From positions 62,001 through 126,000 of the forward strand of contig CAWFZX010000022.1 of the NCBI GenBank assembly GCA_963820375.1: a stretch of DNA of 64,000 bases, read 5' to 3'. The notes beneath the pieces were generated by a model. The model was not told the origin of the DNA, ran no database searches, and saw only the letters and a program-made list of their open reading frames with translations. This document shows, piece after piece, positions 60,513 to 64,000 of the stretch. A program made the translations under genes and the position numbers. Source of the stretch: AWTP1-13 sp963820375 (GTDB lineage Bacteria; Pseudomonadota; Alphaproteobacteria; Rhizobiales; Hyphomicrobiaceae). Positions within the stretch are counted from its first letter, which is position 1. Each line of letters opens with the position of its first letter.

Positions 60513-61763
60513 TTAGCCGAACCTCTTTACCGAATAGGCAGCCGGATCGATTGGTGGCGGACGCTTCAGGGCCAGGCTCGAGACGATTTTGGCGCTCGGC
60601 GGTCCACCGGTCATACCGAAGTGGCCGTGACCAAGGGCGAGGAAGATATTCGGCAAGCCCGGAGCCTCGCCGAGAATGGGCAAGCTATCAGGCGTCGAAG
60701 GCCGGAAGCCCATCCAGAAGCGGTGCTCGCGCGTGTCGACATCCGGGAACATGCCTTTGACGTGCTCGAGCAGCACCTTTGCACGCTCCAAGTTCGGAGG
60801 TGCCTGCAGACCGGCAATTTCGACAGTTCCCGCTACGCGCAAACCATGCTCCATCGGCGTGACGCCGAATGATCTGGTCTTGTTCGAGATCGGCAGGCGC
60901 AGGTCGATGCCCGGCGCGGTGAGCATCGCGTGATAGCCGCGCTCGGTCTCGAGAGGAATGCGGATACCCAGAGGCCTCAGCAGATCATTCGACCAGGCCC
61001 CTGCCGCCACCACTACCCGTTTCGCCTTTCGCCAGCCGATATTGGTCATGACGGTGTAGCCGCCGCTCTCGTCGGGAATGATCCGTGACGCGCGCTCAGC
61101 GACAAGCGTGCCTCCTACTTCGCGCAGCAGCTCACTGAGCGTCTGGACGAGGCGCTGCGGATTGACCGTAAAGCCGTTGCCAGGGAGGAGCAGACCGCGC
61201 ACCACGCGGCGTGAGATGCCAGGAAACATCTGCCGCAGATCGTCCTGCGAGAGCTTGTCTACACGAATGCCTTGGCGTTCCCGGAGGCTGCGCTCGAGTG
61301 CAGTGGATGGCGTCTCGTTATCGCTCTCCCACACGTGGACCTGTCCGAGCGGACGTATCAGCTCGGAGAACTTGGCCCGGCCCAGTAGCTCGCGCCAGCA
61401 GTCGAACGTCGTTTGATGGAGTGCGCGCATGGCATCAGAGATCTGCTCAACGCGCGACGCGCGGCTCGCCGCAACCCAGCGCATCAGCCACGGGAGCGCC
61501 GTCGGCAGGTAGCGCAGATCGACGGACAGCGGCCCGAGCCGATCTGTCAGCCAGCCTGGAACCTTGCGGACCATGCCAGGAAGCGCGATGGGCACCGAGG
61601 TGTCAGCGCTGATTAGTCCAGCATTGCCAAACGAGGCGCCCCCGGCGGGCGGGAGAGGGTCTATGACGACAACCGTCTCGCGCGCGCGCTGCAGATAGAG
61701 GGCAGTCGTGAGGCCGGCGACGCCGGCACCGATGACGATCGTTGGGTCAACCGCTTCTGGCAT
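60513..61763 (-). CDS. DadA-like FAD-dependent amino acid oxidoreductase
   Basis: A 416-residue flavoprotein of the D-amino acid dehydrogenase (DadA/DAAO) type. FAD loop IVIGAGVAGLTTALYLQRA at residues 9-27, GGASFGNAGLISAD, the central GNGFTVNPQRLVQTLSELL, and the C-terminal WMGFRPSTPDSLPILGEAPG with HGHFGMTGGP for FAD binding. It would oxidise a D-amino acid or amine acid to a 2-oxo acid at the inner membrane. It is divergent from an M19 dipeptidase gene across 620 bases; M19 enzymes release D-amino acids from dipeptides, so a shared pathway is plausible but not proven. Confidence 0.88.
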   Translation of the reverse strand: MPEAVDPTIVIGAGVAGLTTALYLQRARETVVVIDPLPPAGGASFGNAGLISADTSVPIALPGMVRKVPGWLTDRLGPLSVDLRYLPTALPWLMRWVAASRASRVEQISDAMRALHQTTFDCWRELLGRAKFSELIRPLGQVHVWESDNETPSTALERSLRERQGIRVDKLSQDDLRQMFPGISRRVVRGLLLPGNGFTVNPQRLVQTLSELLREVGGTLVAERASRIIPDESGGYTVMTNIGWRKAKRVVVAAGAWSNDLLRPLGIRIPLETERGYHAMLTAPGIDLRLPISNKTRSFGVTPMEHGLRVAGTVEIAGLQAPPNLERAKVLLEHVKGMFPDVDTREHRFWMGFRPSTPDSLPILGEAPGLPNIFLALGHGHFGMTGGPPSAKIVSSLALKRPPPIDPAAYSVKRFG

Positions 61764-62382
61764 GCGTACACCGTGGGCTGAGTTTCTGAGCTGATGCGGC
61801 GGGGCGGGCTAGCTCGATCCGCTAGCGGGTGCTTTCGTCGTGCGCAAGCTGCCCCCGAAGAAGACCAGGGTGTGGTGAATTTGAGTTTTTCTTTGGCCAT
61901 CCCCCCGGCCGCGCCGGCCGGGGATCGCGCCGTATCGCGCGGCCAAGCCGCACGACCGAGCCCACGCCTGGCCGGAAGCCGCGGGTCTCGGCACATTCGT
62001 GTAACGGTCGCTTGGCCGAAGTCGCCACGGTCACTCCGGCCTCATCATAACCAATGTGGACGGCGAGCGAAGGCGCTATTGAGTGACGCGTGTGCACTAC
62101 ACCCACGGGCACCGTCGCGCGCGGTCGCCGCAAGCAGCCCGGCGACGGGTAGATCAGCTTCGTGGAAGCGGTCCGATAGCCTCGCCTCTATAGTGTCGTA
62201 GGCCGTCCGGCGGAGAATCCAGATGGCCTTGCTGCTACTGGACACCGCTGGAAATTTCTCGCCAACATTCGTGAGTTTGTGCCCAGAGCGGGCGTCGAGT
62301 TAGGACGATCGAAGTGTCTCGAGCAGCGGGTAGCATCTAAAGTGGATCGTCCTGCCACCCTGGTCGGAGATGGAGCGGCCCA
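61764..62382. promoter_or_regulatory. Divergent region, DadA-like / dipeptidase genes
   Basis: About 620 bases between divergent starts. An 8-base perfect hairpin, CCCCGGCC-gcgcc-GGCCGGGG, lies at 61903-61923. No gene is convincing; a minus-strand frame around 61995-62133 reads smoothly but is not recognised. Confidence 0.4.
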
Positions 62383-63441
62383 ATGGAGGGAACCGTCGTG
62401 ATCGGGATCTTTGACGGGCACAATGACTGCGTGCAGCGGTTACAGGAATACTGCCCGGAGGGTGTCGACTTCCTGGCCCGCTCGGCCAACGGCCATTTGG
62501 ACCTGCCGCGAGCCGCAGACGGCGGCCTCAAAGGCGGGCTGTTCGCCATGATGGCCCGTCCGGAGCAACCGCCAGTAGACGACCTGACCGTTACAGACGC
62601 CAGCTATGAGGTGCGTTTGGCTGAGCCTCTGGATGCAGCTTACGCGCGACGTGAAATCGGAAAGCAGCTCACTGCATTGCAGCAGCTGGAGGCACGTGCC
62701 GACGGCAAAGTCCGCATCGCGACGAGCATCGATGGAATAGATACAATCACTCGTTCTGGGTCGTTTGCCATCGTGCTGCACATGGAAGGCGCTGACGGCA
62801 TTGATGCCGATCTGTTGGAGCTGGAGAACATGTATCGCTCGGGGCTGCGCTCGCTCGGACCCGTGTGGAGCAGACCCAATATTTTCGGTCATGGCGTTCC
62901 ATTTGCGTGGCCCCGCTCGCCCGATACCGGCCCCGGGCTGACCCCTGCGGGAAGAGACCTGATCAAGGCATGCAACAAACTCCGAGTGATGATCGACTTG
63001 TCCCATCTCAACGAGCAGGGCTTCTGGGACGTAGCGAGATTGAGTTCGGCCCCGCTAGTGGCGACCCATACGTGCGTACATGCGATTTGCCCTTCGACAA
63101 GGAACCTGACTGACAGGCAACTCGACGCCATCCGCGAATTTGACGGCATCGTCGGAGTAAACTTCTCCGTCAACGACGTGCGCCCCGACGCCAAGCTCGA
63201 CGCGAATACGCCGCTGCACGTGCTGACACGCCACTTCCACTACCTGGCAGACCGCATTGGGATAGATCGCGTCGCGATTGGCTCGGATTTCGATGGTGCA
63301 ACGATTCCAGCGGCGATTAAGGATGCCAGTGGCCTGCCCAACCTGATTGAAGCGCTGCGGACCAGCGGCTTTGACGAAGAATTTATACAAAAGATTGCCT
63401 TCGACAATTGGATGCGGATTTTTCAGCTTACGTGGCAGTAA
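62383..63441 (+). CDS. M19 membrane dipeptidase family protein
   Basis: A 352-residue zinc dipeptidase of the renal dipeptidase (M19) family. Zinc and catalytic residues: His13 and Asp15 in FDGHNDC, Glu in LHMEGADG near 132, His in IDLSHLNEQGF near 207, His in VATHTCVHA near 228, Asp in IGSDFDGAT near 303. No signal peptide from the ATG at 62383 (a GTG 15 bases on is an alternative). It cleaves dipeptides, often with a D-residue at the C-terminal side. Divergent from a DadA-like gene. Confidence 0.9.
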   Translation: MEGTVVIGIFDGHNDCVQRLQEYCPEGVDFLARSANGHLDLPRAADGGLKGGLFAMMARPEQPPVDDLTVTDASYEVRLAEPLDAAYARREIGKQLTALQQLEARADGKVRIATSIDGIDTITRSGSFAIVLHMEGADGIDADLLELENMYRSGLRSLGPVWSRPNIFGHGVPFAWPRSPDTGPGLTPAGRDLIKACNKLRVMIDLSHLNEQGFWDVARLSSAPLVATHTCVHAICPSTRNLTDRQLDAIREFDGIVGVNFSVNDVRPDAKLDANTPLHVLTRHFHYLADRIGIDRVAIGSDFDGATIPAAIKDASGLPNLIEALRTSGFDEEFIQKIAFDNWMRIFQLTWQ

Positions 63442-63653
63442 GTGAGTCGACGCACAGTCAATTTCGAGCGACACCCTTGAAAGGCTTATCGCACAGCGCT
63501 GTGGCAACAGCTCGAGCGACTGGCCGCTGGAGAAAGCTGCCGGGCATCGGTAAAAACCATGGACGTCCATCACGCCACGATCGCGAGTTTGGCGGCGTAG
63601 ACCGACCCTCGCGGCGCATAGACGCGCTGAATTTTGGACTAGTGTGACAGAAG

Positions 63654-64000
63654 TTACGGGGGAGTTGGGCGAGAGGTTACGCGAGCGTTGAACTCAGCCG
63701 CGAGGTGGGGAGACGGAAGCGAGACCTTTGTCGCAAGGCCGAGCCACATGAGAAAACGAATAGCCTGCCATGCGAAGTCAAATTCCCACCAACGGTGACC
63801 GTGTCGCGCCGACGCGGGATCGGCGTGGTGGTTGTTATGCCACCCTTCACCGGCGGTGATGAATCCGATGAGCGGATTGTTGCGGCTATCGTCAGGTGTC
63901 GCGTAATTGCGGTAGCCCCAAATATGGGTCACCGAATTGACGGACCAGGTGGTGTGCCAGACGACGACTGTTCGCAGCGCGCCTCCCCAGATCACAAGAC
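63654..64000 (-). CDS. Acyl-CoA/fatty-acid desaturase, 3' end
   Basis: The last ~115 residues of a membrane di-iron desaturase (delta-9 type) are visible; the frame is open to the right edge, so the gene continues outside. HTTWSVNSVTHIWGYRNY carries the second-box region and GEGWHNNHHADPASARHG the third histidine box (HNNHH). FDFAWQAIRFLMWLGLA is a late hydrophobic stretch. It introduces a double bond into a fatty acyl chain at the inner membrane. Confidence 0.85.
   Translation of the reverse strand, partial: LVIWGGALRTVVVWHTTWSVNSVTHIWGYRNYATPDDSRNNPLIGFITAGEGWHNNHHADPASARHGHRWWEFDFAWQAIRFLMWLGLATKVSLPSPHLAAEFNARVTSRPTPP

Noticed and set aside
61903..61923. Strong hairpin as a rho-independent terminator
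   Set aside because: No T-run follows on either strand and it lies upstream of both divergent genes, so it is noted only as a palindrome.
1..64000. CRISPR array, tRNA or rRNA genes
   Set aside because: No regularly spaced repeats and no cloverleaf or rRNA-like stretch was recognised by eye; a covariance-model search would be decisive.

Overview
The window looks like an accessory, catabolism-rich chromosomal segment of an alphaproteobacterium, most likely order Hyphomicrobiales near Bradyrhizobium. The basis is indirect: high GC, rhizobial-type small secreted and membrane proteins, an NnrU protein, and a stack of ABC and TRAP solute importers each beside its own degradative enzymes. I could not test the taxonomy. 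No tRNA, rRNA, CRISPR array or intact prophage was found.

Layout. 0-4.3 kb: an unknown partial gene, then a graveyard of gene remnants (IS1182-type transposase, LysR tail, IS630-type tail, Ohr head, ABC permease tail) around one intact Tat-exported alpha/beta hydrolase. 4.3-8.3 kb: a BisC-like molybdoenzyme and an FAD aromatic monooxygenase. 8.5-13.8 kb: a wHTH-TPR regulator facing the broken start of an SBP56 gene, then an alpha/beta hydrolase, an intact SBP56 (methanethiol oxidase family) and a polytopic membrane partner.

14.2-26.7 kb is the main catabolic island: a PuuE-type allantoinase-like hydrolase, a complete TRAP transporter, a beta-propeller protein, and a minus-strand operon amidase - HyuA - HyuB (frameshifted) - cyclase - class III PLP enzyme. 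The PLP enzyme keeps the residues recalled as the active site of 2,2-dialkylglycine decarboxylase. Together these genes could form a route for 5,5-disubstituted hydantoins (ring opening, decarbamoylation, oxidative decarboxylation to a ketone). This is the most interesting proposal here and it is an inference.

26.9-36.2 kb: YqgE/AlgH protein, a decayed methyltransferase, and an MlrC-like M81 protein divergent from a complete peptide/opine ABC operon. 36.5-46.5 kb: small proteins, NnrU, two unknown proteins, a GNAT gene broken by an inversion, a TonB-dependent receptor with a duplicated N-terminal segment, a response regulator left with only the tail of its kinase, LysE and a divergent AraC regulator. 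46.6-53.4 kb: a broken tyrosine recombinase, then a polyamine-type ABC operon ending in a ThDP enzyme, with a second ThDP-enzyme tail at its other end. 53.5-64 kb: flavin monooxygenase, Rid protein, DUF1028 protein, VOC protein, a quinone-oxidoreductase-like protein, recombinase and methyltransferase remnants, LssY-C protein, DadA-like oxidoreductase, M19 dipeptidase and the end of a fatty-acid desaturase running off the right edge.

At least ten separate broken genes indicate repeated insertion, deletion and inversion in this segment.
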